Shown: positions 7,598-16,386, numbered from the stretch's first letter. The stretch is DNA of 64,000 nucleotides from Petrimonas sulfuriphila (GCA_038561985.1 CP073276.1:3769269-3833268); one strand, 5' to 3'. Numbers and translations are program-made. Notes: generated by a model from the sequence alone, not told the origin.

Positions 7598-8665
7598 ATG
7601 AAATTAGATGATCTAGGATATAATGATAAGATTGAAAAATCAAGGATTGAGAATAACCTTGAAGACTTTGATATTGGCAGGGTAATTTCGGAACATAAAG
7701 AAAGATACATAGTTAAAACCGAAAAAGGCGAATTTGAAGCCGAGATTACCGGCAACTTGAGATTTTCAGCAAAAGGTCGCGAAGATTTTCCAGCAGTAGG
7801 CGATTGGGTTGCATTGACAATCTATGATTCAGGCTTTTCTATAATCCATGGAATATTACCACGGTTCTCAATCATTTCGAGGCAGTCTGTTAGTCAATTC
7901 GGAGAGGTACAGATAATTGCGACAAACATTGATTATGCGTTTTTAATTCAAGCGGTTGATCGGGATTTCAATATAAACAGACTTGAAAGATACCTGACCA
8001 TTTGTTACTCATCAGACGTTAGCCCCATCATTGTGCTCAGTAAGACTGACCTGATAGACGAGCAAAGAATTAATGGGATACTGAACGATATTAAACTACG
8101 TATAAAAAATGTACCGGTTATTGCAATAAGTAACGAGACTCAAAATGGATATGAAGCAATAAAAAAGACGATTGAAAAAGGGAAGACATATTGTATGCTT
8201 GGTTCTTCGGGAGTTGGGAAGTCCACCTTATTGAATAATCTCTCTGGCAGGACCATAATGAGGACAGATACAATTAGCCAGAGTACAAATAAAGGGCGGC
8301 ACGTTACAAGTCATAGAGAATTGATTATTCTTGAAAATGGAGGGATACTGGTTGACAACCCAGGTATGAGAGAAGTAGGCATTGCAGACACAACAAGCGG
8401 ATTAGAAATCACATTTGACAAGATTGTCAGTCTTTCTCAAAATTGTAAGTTCAAAGATTGTACACACACCCGCGAGACGGGCTGCTCCATTCTTGAAGCC
8501 GTTGAAAAAGGAGATATAGATAAAAACTCTTATGAAAATTACTTAAAATTGGAAAGAGAGAAAGCGCACTTTGAATTGACAGTGGTGGAGAAACGCAAAA
8601 AAGATAAAGAATTGGGGAAAATAATAAAGAATTATAAGAAAGGCATGAATAAGAACAAGTACTAA
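7598..8665 (+). CDS. rsgA: Ribosome small subunit-dependent GTPase RsgA
   Basis: 355 residues. The N-terminal OB-fold (about 25-100, with FEAEITGNLRF and PAVGDWVAL) is followed by a circularly permuted GTPase: G4 SKTD (about 148), then G1 GSSGVGKST (about 204-212), then G3 DNPGM (about 253). The C-terminus carries the zinc-binding pattern C-x5-C-x-H-x5-C (about 282-296). Family knowledge: RsgA (YjeQ) assists late maturation of the 30S subunit and releases RbfA. Length and motif order fit. The two genes ahead of it are unrelated to ribosome assembly. Confidence 0.93.
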   Translation: MKLDDLGYNDKIEKSRIENNLEDFDIGRVISEHKERYIVKTEKGEFEAEITGNLRFSAKGREDFPAVGDWVALTIYDSGFSIIHGILPRFSIISRQSVSQFGEVQIIATNIDYAFLIQAVDRDFNINRLERYLTICYSSDVSPIIVLSKTDLIDEQRINGILNDIKLRIKNVPVIAISNETQNGYEAIKKTIEKGKTYCMLGSSGVGKSTLLNNLSGRTIMRTDTISQSTNKGRHVTSHRELIILENGGILVDNPGMREVGIADTTSGLEITFDKIVSLSQNCKFKDCTHTRETGCSILEAVEKGDIDKNSYENYLKLEREKAHFELTVVEKRKKDKELGKIIKNYKKGMNKNKY

Positions 8666-8737
8666 ACTTGACGATGCAAATATCCTCCGCTTAAACCGAC
8701 ATTATGAATCCCGGAGGAGACAAGTAAGGTAATGTAG

Positions 8738-8812
8738 TGAACTGTGTTGGATTCGAACCAACGACCTCTGCCCTGTCAAGGCAGCGCTCTAAACCAGCTG
8801 AGCTAACAATTC
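8738..8812 (-). tRNA. tRNA-Val (GAC)
   Basis: On the minus strand the 75 nt fold into a full cloverleaf. Acceptor GAATTGT pairs with ACAGTTC (one G-U), the D-arm is GCTC...GAGC, the anticodon stem CTGCC/GGCAG holds loop TTGACAG (anticodon GAC), and the T-arm is GTTGG-TTCGAAT-CCAAC. The discriminator base is A and CCA is not encoded. A TATTTTTG box lies 8 bp upstream. Confidence 0.9.
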
Positions 8813-8819
8813 GGGTTTG

Positions 8820-8827
8820 CAAAAATA
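8820..8827 (-). promoter_or_regulatory. -7 box for tRNA-Val
   Basis: TATTTTTG on the minus strand, ending 8 bp before the tRNA 5' end at 8812, the right distance for initiation at the mature end. Confidence 0.6.
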
Positions 8828-8852
8828 AAACATTTTCTTCAAATATACAACC

Positions 8853-9473
8853 CTACACCGGCAGATAGACCAACTTCTTGGTCTCGAAGAAAGGTTCGGG
8901 GAAGTAGCTGCTGAGGGAGAACACCTCCGCCTTGTTCTTGAACGGGGACAGCTCGGAGGCCAGATTACCGCCCTTAAGGCAGATAATCCCGTTGGGGAGT
9001 GCATTTCTCTGTTCGGAGGAGATGTTTTTCCGCACGATCTTCTCCAGATCGGGCAACGGCATGACGGCGCGACTCACTACAAAGTCGAATTTCCGCTTCT
9101 CGTCTTCCATACGCGAATGGATGAAGTCCACGTTTTCCAGGCCGATGGCTTGCGAAACCTCGCGGGCTACCTTTACCTTCTTCCCGATGCTGTCCAGCAG
9201 CAGAAAGCGGACCTCAGGGAAAAACACGGCCAGCGGCACACCGGGAAACCCACCGCCGGTCCCTACGTCGATAACGGACGTACCGGGTTGAAAACGGATG
9301 AACCGGGCAATGGCAAGCGAATGCAGTACATGGTGGAGGTAAAGATTATCGATATCCTTACGCGAAATGACGTTTATCCGGGAGTTCCAGTCGGAATACA
9401 AATCAAAAAGGGCGTCGAACTGCTCTTTCTGCTTTGCGGAAAGCGAGGGGAAATATGTATCGATGACACTCAC
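8853..9473 (-). CDS. rsmG: 16S rRNA (guanine-527-N7) methyltransferase RsmG
   Basis: 206 residues, close to the usual roughly 207. The Rossmann methyltransferase motif VIDVGTGGGFPGVPLAVFFP (about 67-86) binds S-adenosylmethionine. KVKVAREVSQAIGLENVDF and FVVSRAV are typical of the GidB family. Family knowledge: it methylates G527 in helix 18 of 16S rRNA, and loss can give low-level streptomycin resistance. The start is GTG at 9473, overlapping the stop of the upstream lipoprotein gene by 4 bp (9470-9473), so the two are translationally coupled. Confidence 0.93.
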   Translation of the reverse strand: MSVIDTYFPSLSAKQKEQFDALFDLYSDWNSRINVISRKDIDNLYLHHVLHSLAIARFIRFQPGTSVIDVGTGGGFPGVPLAVFFPEVRFLLLDSIGKKVKVAREVSQAIGLENVDFIHSRMEDEKRKFDFVVSRAVMPLPDLEKIVRKNISSEQRNALPNGIICLKGGNLASELSPFKNKAEVFSLSSYFPEPFFETKKLVYLPV

Positions 9474-10381
9474 TTCAGCCGGGCTAATTTTGAGACAACG
9501 GAATTCTCGCGCAACAGGGAGCGGACGGCCGTATACGGGATAAAAACCTCGGGTACCTGAAGCTGGTAAGCCGAGTACTCTCCCTTATTGAACGTGTAGG
9601 TTATTCCTTTATCGTTAATGAGAAAATTCTTGTTCGGAACGATCTCGTCAATACCGAAAAAGCCCAGGTCTTCCAGCTCCTGGACGGACTTTACGCCGTG
9701 TGCTTCCAGCAAAGAGCCTTGAAGGATCGGACGCAATGCCAGGTCGTAACCGGCGGAGAAAATGTCGCCTTCGGCCATCAGCTCGCCGCTCGACAAGTCG
9801 AGCACGTAGTTTCTAACGGTTTCGTACGACATGCGGCCACCCTTGTTGTTCACCTGCCTCACCTGAAACGAGATAATGCCAAACTGGTTGTAAACGATGG
9901 AATCGGAAAGGTTCTCGTAATAGGAGTAAAACACCTCGGGGAGATAATCGAGCTCTTCATCGGTGACATACAGGCCTTCTGCAGTGTCGCCGGTATGCTC
10001 GTCGTGCAAGGGTTTGTTGACCTTATAGATCTCCGCATCATTGCGGTAGTTCGCGATATAATTCCGGGCGTACCTGTCAACGGCTTCCTGAACGGACAAG
10101 CTGTCGTAGCTGGGGCCGATCACCGTCCTTAGAAAAACACGTCTGGCTGCCCGGGCGTCGAAATTCGAAATTCTTTCCGGATAAACAAAGGTCAGTTTCA
10201 GGTTACACGAGGGATTTTCCGGATTATCATCCAGAAAGTATTTCTTTTCTATGTTTATCGTATCAAACTCTATCCCGTTGTCTGCCTTGAACAAACTTCT
10301 CTTGTCCTGGTTGCAGGAGGAGAAGAGTGAAGAGAGCAGAACCGCCACAAGGAATGAAAACACGAATACTTTTCGTCTCAT
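9470..10381 (-). CDS. DUF3298/DUF4163-type lipoprotein
   Basis: 303 residues with a lipoprotein signal ending in the lipobox LFSSC (Cys about 23). The mature part follows the DUF4163-DUF3298 (RsiV-like) pattern: an N-terminal beta segment (SCNLKLTFVYPERI) and a C-terminal segment with TYTFNKGEYSAYQLQVPEVF and IPYTAVRSLL, the usual final motif. In other bacteria this fold senses lysozyme (RsiV), but Bacteroidota copies are stand-alone lipoproteins of unknown role. It is transcribed ahead of rsmG from a TATATTTG box at 10401-10408. Confidence 0.8.
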   Translation of the reverse strand: MRRKVFVFSFLVAVLLSSLFSSCNQDKRSLFKADNGIEFDTINIEKKYFLDDNPENPSCNLKLTFVYPERISNFDARAARRVFLRTVIGPSYDSLSVQEAVDRYARNYIANYRNDAEIYKVNKPLHDEHTGDTAEGLYVTDEELDYLPEVFYSYYENLSDSIVYNQFGIISFQVRQVNNKGGRMSYETVRNYVLDLSSGELMAEGDIFSAGYDLALRPILQGSLLEAHGVKSVQELEDLGFFGIDEIVPNKNFLINDKGITYTFNKGEYSAYQLQVPEVFIPYTAVRSLLRENSVVSKLARLK

Positions 10382-10400
10382 CTGTTAAAAAATATGTATG

Positions 10401-10408
10401 CAAATATA
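10401..10408 (-). promoter_or_regulatory. -7 box for the DUF3298 lipoprotein-rsmG unit
   Basis: TATATTTG on the minus strand, about 20 bp before the start codon at 10381. Confidence 0.55.
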
Positions 10409-10450
10409 CACATTTTATTTTTCACACCTGCCCTGAAACGGTTAAAATAA

Positions 10451-10482
10451 AAGGGAACAACCTTTTTTTGATTGTTCCCCTT
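10451..10482. terminator. Terminator of the cydAB operon
   Basis: AAGGGAACAA and TTGTTCCCCTT pair around a T-rich loop, just after cydB on the minus strand. The run of A's on the left gives a U-tail for minus-strand transcripts. Confidence 0.65.
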
Positions 10483-10508
10483 CTTAAATGACACCAGACA
10501 CAGAATTT

Positions 10509-11663
10509 TTAATAGGCGTGCCCGTCCTTGTTCAAGTCTTCGAGTTTCAGCTTCTTCCCTTCCAGCGCCCTCCAGGCATAAACGATGTAGGCAAACACAA
10601 AAGGAACGAGCAACGAAACAATTGACATGGCCGTCAACGTGAACTCGCTGGAGGATGAATTTTGTACGGTAAGCGAGCTTTGCAGGTTGGTATACGACGG
10701 ATAATATGCCGTATGGTTGTAGCCGGCCACAAGCAGCAGCATGGTTACCGCCACCACTGTGCCAGCCCCGGCAAACCAGATTCCCTTATTGAACGATTTG
10801 TTGGCCACCGTACCGAAAATTCCCCACAGAACCGACACGACACCAAACAGGAAAAGAACAAGCACCACCGGCATCTGGATGAAGTTGTTCAGGTACTTGT
10901 AGGGTTCCATATATACCTCCTGCGTATCCGGATTAACAGCATAGCCGTCGGAAACCAGCGTCCAGATGAGAAAAGCCAGGAAGAATACCACAAACGGCAC
11001 ACCGTTGTACAGCGTGTATTTTCTCGATCTCTTGTGTAACACGTCGTGATCAAGCCTGTTCACAAAAAACAGGCTCGCCATCGTCCTTGCGAGAAAAAGA
11101 ACGGCCAGCCCCAGGCACCAGTTCCTCAGGTTCCCCAGCGCTTCGAGGCCGTGAAGCGGATTGTCCCACCCGCTCATCACGTTCCCGGCAGTTCCAAAGC
11201 TCACCAGATTCACCTTGTTGATGGTAAACTCCGATCCGGTGAAGAACGTGGCAACGGCAACACCCAGCACGAAAGTACCGATTATCCCGTTGAAGAACAG
11301 GAACGACCGATACGTCTTCGGCCCGAACACATTACCCGGCTTCGATTGAAATTCATAGGATACGGCCTGCACCACAAAAGAGAACAAAAGCAACATCCAT
11401 ACCCAGTATGCCCCGCCGAAGCTGGTGGCGTAAAACAACGGGAACGATGCAAAGAACGCGCCACCGAACGTGACCAGTGTGGTAAAGGTGTACTCCCATT
11501 TGCGGCCCAGGGCATTTATAACCAGTTTCTTTTCATCTTCCGTCTTCGAGATCGAATTGATCATCGACTGTCCACCCTGCACAAAAAGAAGAAAGACCAA
11601 CAATCCTCCCAGCAGCGATATTATAAACCACCAGTAATTCTGTAGAAATTCGTAAGTTATCAT
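10509..11663 (-). CDS. cydB: Cytochrome bd ubiquinol oxidase subunit II
   Basis: 384 residues, almost all membrane helices. It starts with MITYEFLQNYWWFIISLLGG and contains GGAFFASFPLFYATSFGGAY, the substrate/oxygen-channel region typical of CydB. Family knowledge: with CydA it forms the high-affinity bd-type quinol:oxygen oxidoreductase of the inner membrane, allowing these mostly anaerobic bacteria to scavenge traces of oxygen. It lies 44 bp after cydA in an operon with DUF4492, and a terminator follows. Confidence 0.93.
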   Translation of the reverse strand: MITYEFLQNYWWFIISLLGGLLVFLLFVQGGQSMINSISKTEDEKKLVINALGRKWEYTFTTLVTFGGAFFASFPLFYATSFGGAYWVWMLLLFSFVVQAVSYEFQSKPGNVFGPKTYRSFLFFNGIIGTFVLGVAVATFFTGSEFTINKVNLVSFGTAGNVMSGWDNPLHGLEALGNLRNWCLGLAVLFLARTMASLFFVNRLDHDVLHKRSRKYTLYNGVPFVVFFLAFLIWTLVSDGYAVNPDTQEVYMEPYKYLNNFIQMPVVLVLFLFGVVSVLWGIFGTVANKSFNKGIWFAGAGTVVAVTMLLLVAGYNHTAYYPSYTNLQSSLTVQNSSSSEFTLTAMSIVSLLVPFVFAYIVYAWRALEGKKLKLEDLNKDGHAY

Positions 11664-11707
11664 AATTTGCTTGAGTTTTTAAAGTGTATAAATTATTCTG
11701 TGAAAGA

Positions 11708-13255
11708 TTAGAAATCAGGCCCTTTCCGGATCTGTTTCAGCATAATGGTAACTTCCGCAATAAGTAGAACGGTGAACAACACCGCGAAGAGGATAAAAGT
11801 GGTTATCACGTTTCCGGCAGATACTCCCGACGCTGCCGCCTGAACAGGCAGCACGTCCTGTATAGTCCACGGCTGGCGCCCCACTTCGGCAACCACCCAT
11901 CCGAACTGGCTGGCCAGGTAGGCCAGCACGATACTCCATAAACCGATGTATTGCAGGGCTGTGAAGTTTTCGAGCTTTTTCCTGCTGTGGAAATACCAAA
12001 CCACCGCAAAGAACAGGATGAAATATCCACCTACCATCACCATAAAGTGGAACATGTAAAACGTGAGGGGAACATTCGGGATCAGGTCTTCTTCCTTTTC
12101 CAGGAAACCGTAGCCGAAGTAGCTGTAATTGTCTTTGATGATGGTTTCGAAATTGGCGGCATCGGTATCCCGTCCTTCACTCTTCGCTTGCTGGAAATCG
12201 GCCAACGCCTTGTGGGCCAGCAGGCCGCGCTCCCTTTTTTCCTGGAAAGACAAGGCGGTGGAGCCGTCGGGCAGTGTGTATCCGCCGTCAATAACGTCCT
12301 TGATGCCGGGTACAAACGCGTTTATGTTCCGATATCCCATCAGGGACAAAAGCTTGGGGATTTCTATCTTGAACAGGTAGGGATTCACGTCGTCGTTGTA
12401 TGCTTCCTTTTTCGGGTTGAGCAAACCGACAGCTACCAATCCGGCCCCTTCCTTTCCTTCGTACAAGCCTTCCATGGCGGCTAGCTTCATCGGCTGCTTT
12501 TGCGTGACTTCATAGGCCGACCCGTCACCACTGACCGCAATCAATATAAACGACACCAATCCGAATATGGTGGCAATCTTTATGCTCCTGAGCGCAAAAT
12601 CCTGGTGCCTCTTCTTGATCAGGTACCAGCTGCTTACCCCCACCACGAACGCGGCGCCGAGGCCCCACGACGAGGTGACCGTATGAAAAAACTTGTTGAT
12701 GGCAACGGGAGATCCGGCCACCGCCCAGAAGTCGACCATCTCGTTCCTCATGGTCTCGGGGTTGAACTCCATCCCGATGGGATACTGCATCCAGGCGTTC
12801 GCCACCAGGATCCAGAACGCCGACAGAGTGGCCCCGAGGGTCACCAGCCAGGTCGAAGCCAGGTGCATCTTTTTGCTTACCCGGTCCCACCCGAAAAACA
12901 TGATGGAAATGAACGTTGCTTCGAGGAAGAACGCTACAATACCTTCAATGGCTAGCGGCGCGCCAAAAATATCGCCCACGAACAAACTGTAATTCGACCA
13001 GTTTGTACCGAACTGAAATTCCAGGATAATGCCCGTTGCCACACCGATAGCGAAATTGATACCGAAAATGATTTGCCAGAACTTGGCGGTTTTTTTCCAT
13101 TTCTCGTCTCCGGTACGCACATACATGGTTTCCATGATAGACATGATCACGGCCAATCCCAGCGTAAGCGGGACAAAAATCCAATGATAGCCGGCCGTAA
13201 GGGCAAACTGCCCTCTCGCCCAACCAACAGCTGATGCATTCAGTAATAAGTCCAT
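11708..13255 (-). CDS. cydA: Cytochrome bd ubiquinol oxidase subunit I
   Basis: 515 residues, of normal CydA length. AGYHWIFVPLTLG places the first haem-ligand histidine at H24. The second histidine region is NKFFHTVTSSW, and GRQPWTIQDVLPVQ is the invariant C-terminal motif. The Q-loop (about residues 260-370) is of ordinary size. Family knowledge: CydA binds haems b558, b595 and d and the quinol. It is preceded by a DUF4492 gene, the standard Bacteroidota order. Confidence 0.95.
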   Translation of the reverse strand: MDLLLNASAVGWARGQFALTAGYHWIFVPLTLGLAVIMSIMETMYVRTGDEKWKKTAKFWQIIFGINFAIGVATGIILEFQFGTNWSNYSLFVGDIFGAPLAIEGIVAFFLEATFISIMFFGWDRVSKKMHLASTWLVTLGATLSAFWILVANAWMQYPIGMEFNPETMRNEMVDFWAVAGSPVAINKFFHTVTSSWGLGAAFVVGVSSWYLIKKRHQDFALRSIKIATIFGLVSFILIAVSGDGSAYEVTQKQPMKLAAMEGLYEGKEGAGLVAVGLLNPKKEAYNDDVNPYLFKIEIPKLLSLMGYRNINAFVPGIKDVIDGGYTLPDGSTALSFQEKRERGLLAHKALADFQQAKSEGRDTDAANFETIIKDNYSYFGYGFLEKEEDLIPNVPLTFYMFHFMVMVGGYFILFFAVVWYFHSRKKLENFTALQYIGLWSIVLAYLASQFGWVVAEVGRQPWTIQDVLPVQAAASGVSAGNVITTFILFAVLFTVLLIAEVTIMLKQIRKGPDF

Positions 13256-13293
13256 AGATCTTTAAAAGATTAATTGGGTTAATAATTTTATTT

Positions 13294-13542
13294 TTATTCT
13301 TCTGAATCGAAAGACGACCTTTCAATCATTTGTTCACGCACGTATCCCGCTTTTTCCGATTCGTCGCTTACCTGTGCCTTGAGAAAATCGGGAAAAAAAA
13401 TGGGCTTGAGTATGGCAAACATGATGATGAGCTTTACAATCACTATTATCCACAGTGTCCTGCCGAGTTTCGACATACTGATAAAGCCCTCCCAAAACAT
13501 GGTGAACCAATTGAATTTTTCTTTTTTTACTTCTGATTCCAT
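13294..13542 (-). CDS. DUF4492 protein, cytochrome bd-associated
   Basis: 82 residues from the internal ATG at 13542 (MESEVKKEKFNWFTMFWEGF). The frame is open to 13578, but the extra 12 hydrophobic residues are unlikely. It has one membrane helix (about 25-48, LGRTLWIIVIVKLIIMFAIL) and a soluble acidic tail. Family knowledge: DUF4492 genes stand directly before cydA across Bacteroidota. The size and single helix recall the small CydX/CydS subunits of other bd oxidases, but there is no sequence similarity I can see. Being an accessory subunit is inference from context. Confidence 0.78.
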   Translation of the reverse strand: MESEVKKEKFNWFTMFWEGFISMSKLGRTLWIIVIVKLIIMFAILKPIFFPDFLKAQVSDESEKAGYVREQMIERSSFDSEE

Positions 13543-13593
13543 AAAAAAAAGTGTGATTTTTAAAATAAATGTAAACAAAAAAAGGGGGAGAGG

Positions 13594-13905
13594 CTACGCC
13601 TGCCCCATTCCTCCTATGGGAGGGAGAAAACCGGGATTTTCGTTGTTCACCGAAATGGTCCCGTTCATCTTCTCAAACTTATCAATATTGTCCTTCAGCG
13701 CCAGAAGAAGTCTTTTGGCGTGTTCGGGCGTGAGGATAATGCGCGATTTTACTTTTGCCTTGGGAATACCCGGGACAATCCGTACGAAATCCACCACAAA
13801 TTCCGAAGAGGAGTGTGAGATGATGGCCAGATTAGAATAGGTTCCCTGAGCAATTTCTTCCGTGAGCTCTATCTGAATTTGATTATCGTTGTTGAAATTT
13901 TCCAT
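13594..13905 (-). CDS. DUF3467 family protein
   Basis: 103 residues, no signal peptide. The pattern QIQIELTEEIAQGTYSNLAI, then SSSEFVVDFVRIVPGIPKAKV and SRIILTPEHAKRLLLAL, is that of DUF3467, a small cytosolic family of unknown function found widely in Bacteroidota. The C-terminus is glycine/proline rich (GFLPPIGGMGQA). It is a single gene between the pnt terminator and the cyd operon. Confidence 0.85.
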   Translation of the reverse strand: MENFNNDNQIQIELTEEIAQGTYSNLAIISHSSSEFVVDFVRIVPGIPKAKVKSRIILTPEHAKRLLLALKDNIDKFEKMNGTISVNNENPGFLPPIGGMGQA

Positions 13906-14029
13906 TTGCCGAGAAATTAAACATTAATAAGTGTGGAAAAGATAAATAAAGCCAAACAAAGAAATATAAAATTTATTAAACTACAAAGCTATCCGTAAGG
14001 GAAAATGGGGAAATGGCCTGTTTTAAATC

Positions 14030-14058
14030 AAAAATGTCCCGTTTTCAGGGACATTTTT
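14030..14058. terminator. Terminator of the pnt operon
   Basis: AAAATGTCCC (14030 on) and GGGACATTTTT (ending 14058) form a perfect stem with a 7-nt loop. It lies 12 bp past the pntB stop, with U/A tracts on both sides. Confidence 0.8.
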
Positions 14059-14070
14059 GCAACTGTTTTT

Positions 14071-16044
14071 TTAATTCAACCACGCGATCATCGTTGAGAG
14101 CGACTCCTTGGCGTCGCCCAGCATCAGGTGAACGCCGCTCCTTTTGGTGTAAAGCGGATTCTCCACGCCAGCGTAACCGGGGCTCAGGTCGAAATTGCAG
14201 ATGAAAACCTCCGGGGCCTCATCCACATTCAGCACGGGCATCCCGTAGATGGGGGTATCCACCGCATCGCGGGCAGCCGGGTTGAGCACGTCGTTGGCGC
14301 CGATCACGATCACGGCATCGGTGTCTTTGAAGTCGCCGTTGATCGTATCCATCTCGTAAAGCTGCTCGTAAGGCACATCGGCCTCCGCCAGCAGCACGTT
14401 CATGTGCCCGGGCATGCGGCCGGCGACGGGATGGATGGCGTAACGCACTTCCGCACCGTTCGCCTCCAGCTTGTCGGCCAGCTGGCGGACCAGGTGTTGT
14501 GCCTGTGCCAGGGCCATTCCGTATCCGGGAACGATGATTACAGACCGGGCATTCCGCAGTTTTTCGGAAGAGTTGACGGCAGCAGGTTCTTCACCTGAAG
14601 AAGAAGCGGACGGTTCTTTTTTGTCCAGCTCCGAAAGTAAACGGCCGACCGAATCCTTGGCGTCGCCCAGCATCAGGTGAACGCCGTTCCTTTTGGTGTA
14701 AAGCGGGTTCTCCACGCCGGCGTAACCGGGGCTCAGGTCGAAATTGCAGATGAAAACCTCCGGAGCCTCATCCACATTCAGCACGGGCATCCCGTAGATG
14801 GGGGTATCCACCGCATCGCGGGCGGCCGGGTTGAGCACGTCGTTGGCGCCGATCACGATCACGGCATCGGTGTCTTTGAAGTCGCCGTTGATCGCATCCA
14901 TCTCGTAAAGCTGTTCGTAAGGCACGTCGGCCTCCGCCAGCAGCACGTTCATGTGCCCGGGCATGCGGCCGGCGACGGGATGGATAGCGTAACGCACTTC
15001 CGCACCGTTCGCCTCCAGCTTGTCGGCCAGCTGGCGTACCAGGTGTTGTGCCTGTGCCAGGGCCATTCCGTATCCGGGAACGATGATCACCGACCGGGCA
15101 TTACGCAGGATTTCTCCGGCCGACGGCTTACCGGATTGCTCATCTGGCGTTTCGCTTTTCGGCTCTTCCATTACTGGCTGGGGCTGGACCACTTTTTTCC
15201 CCGAAACGGAGGTTTTCCCGGTTAAAATATCCATCAGGCTGCGGTTCATCGAACGGCACATGATCTGCGTCAGGAATAATCCGGATGCGCCCACAATCCC
15301 TCCGACCGAAACCAGCAGGATATCGCTGATCGCCATACCGGCAATAGCTCCGGCCACACCGCTCAACGAGTTAAGCAGCGAGATGGTAATGGGCATGTCC
15401 GCTCCTCCCACGCGGATGGAAAAAGCAAATCCGAAAAGTGTGCTGAATGCGATGCTTATCAACAGAATCAGTGCAACGTCCGCAGGCAGGCCAAACATGT
15501 TTCCCGCAAAAGCAGAATAAACCACGGAAACGGTGAGCACAATCAGGCTGAAGTTCAACACGACAGCGTGGTTTTTCCAGATTACCGGCCTCTGGGACAA
15601 AAGCTTATGCAGCTTCCCGGCAGCGACCAGGCTACCAACCAGGGTGATAACCCCCACCACTATCGCCAGGACGGCGGTAACGTTGGAAAAGACGGGAAAA
15701 TCACTTACCCACTGCCCCACTCCCAGCAACGTCAGGATACCTACCAGGGCAGATGCCAGCCCGCCTACCCCGTTCAGCAAGGCGACCAGCTGCGGCATCT
15801 GGATCATTTTTACACGGACGGCAAACGCACTTCCGATAACAACCCCCACCAACATATAAACGTATATGCTTCCAACAGAAGCAATCCGGTTGTAAAGCAA
15901 CGTAACCACAATCCCCGCGAGAACACTGGCCGCACTGATGATGTTGCCCCGGACAGCCGTCTTCACCCGGCTCATCATGGAGATCCCCAACAAAACGGTG
16001 ACGGACAAAACCGCACAAACAACGTAATAAAGAGTGGGTGTCAT
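14071..16044 (-). CDS. pntB: NAD(P) transhydrogenase beta subunit with tandem duplicated domain III
   Basis: 657 residues, about 195 longer than the usual roughly 460. Residues 1-270 are the normal membrane domain II (eight or nine helices). A Pro/Glu-rich linker follows. Then comes the NADP(H)-binding domain III twice: about 313-464 and 496-647, separated by a hydrophilic linker (KKEPSASSSGEEPAAVNSSE). Both copies keep VIIVPGYGMALAQAQ, RMPGHMNVLLAEADVPY, VIGANDVLNPAA and FDLSPGYAGVENPLY, so both look able to bind NADP. The DNA repeats (14105-14559 and 14654-15108) are 549 bp apart, an exact multiple of 3. I count 13 differences in 455 bp, mostly synonymous. Family knowledge: PntAB couples hydride transfer from NADH to NADP+ to proton entry. 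The start overlaps the previous gene by 4 bp. Confidence 0.93.
   Translation of the reverse strand: MTPTLYYVVCAVLSVTVLLGISMMSRVKTAVRGNIISAASVLAGIVVTLLYNRIASVGSIYVYMLVGVVIGSAFAVRVKMIQMPQLVALLNGVGGLASALVGILTLLGVGQWVSDFPVFSNVTAVLAIVVGVITLVGSLVAAGKLHKLLSQRPVIWKNHAVVLNFSLIVLTVSVVYSAFAGNMFGLPADVALILLISIAFSTLFGFAFSIRVGGADMPITISLLNSLSGVAGAIAGMAISDILLVSVGGIVGASGLFLTQIMCRSMNRSLMDILTGKTSVSGKKVVQPQPVMEEPKSETPDEQSGKPSAGEILRNARSVIIVPGYGMALAQAQHLVRQLADKLEANGAEVRYAIHPVAGRMPGHMNVLLAEADVPYEQLYEMDAINGDFKDTDAVIVIGANDVLNPAARDAVDTPIYGMPVLNVDEAPEVFICNFDLSPGYAGVENPLYTKRNGVHLMLGDAKDSVGRLLSELDKKEPSASSSGEEPAAVNSSEKLRNARSVIIVPGYGMALAQAQHLVRQLADKLEANGAEVRYAIHPVAGRMPGHMNVLLAEADVPYEQLYEMDTINGDFKDTDAVIVIGANDVLNPAARDAVDTPIYGMPVLNVDEAPEVFICNFDLSPGYAGVENPLYTKRSGVHLMLGDAKESLSTMIAWLN
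14105..14559. repeat. 455-bp direct repeat in pntB, copy encoding the C-terminal domain III
   Basis: Pairs with 14654-15108 at an offset of 549 bp. By eye I count 13 substitutions and no indel (about 97% identity). Confidence 0.93.
14654..15108. repeat. 455-bp direct repeat in pntB, copy encoding the inner domain III
   Basis: Partner of 14105-14559. The 94 bp between the repeats encode a unique Ser/Glu-rich linker not repeated elsewhere. Confidence 0.93.
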
Positions 16045-16358
16045 GATGGCCTTTCCTCCTTCTTTTTCTTGTCGAACATCTTAAGCATCCGGTGTGTAAC
16101 TCCGAAACCGCCGACAACGTTTACCGTAGCGGCAACAACGGCCAATCCACCCAGGATCTGTCCGGTTATAACGTCCTGCTGCCGAACGGCCGCCACCGAC
16201 AAGCCCACCACGGCTACCGCACCGAGAATGGTAATTCCCGACAGGGCGTTCATCCCCGACATCAGCGGGGTATGCAACAAGCTCGGCACGTTTTTGATGA
16301 TCACGTATCCGACCCCGGTGGCCAATGCAAAAATCACTATCAAAAAAACTGGATTCAT
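16041..16358 (-). CDS. pntAB: NAD(P) transhydrogenase alpha subunit, membrane part
   Basis: 105 residues with three to four membrane helices (MNPVFLIVIFALATGVGYVI; ALSGITILGAVAVVGLSVAA; ILGGLAVVAATVNVVGGFGV) and a basic tail ending DKKKKEERPS. This is the C-terminal membrane piece of PntA encoded as a separate gene, as in the three-gene operons of many bacteria. It overlaps pntB by 4 bp and lies 28 bp after pntAA. Confidence 0.92.
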   Translation of the reverse strand: MNPVFLIVIFALATGVGYVIIKNVPSLLHTPLMSGMNALSGITILGAVAVVGLSVAAVRQQDVITGQILGGLAVVAATVNVVGGFGVTHRMLKMFDKKKKEERPS

Positions 16359-16386
16359 GTCAACCTCAGCAATTAAAATTTATTTT

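Noticed and set aside
14128..15225. Long open frames on the opposite strand of pntB
   Set aside because: They mirror the duplicated domain III sequence in a shadow frame of a GC-rich gene and have no family signal.
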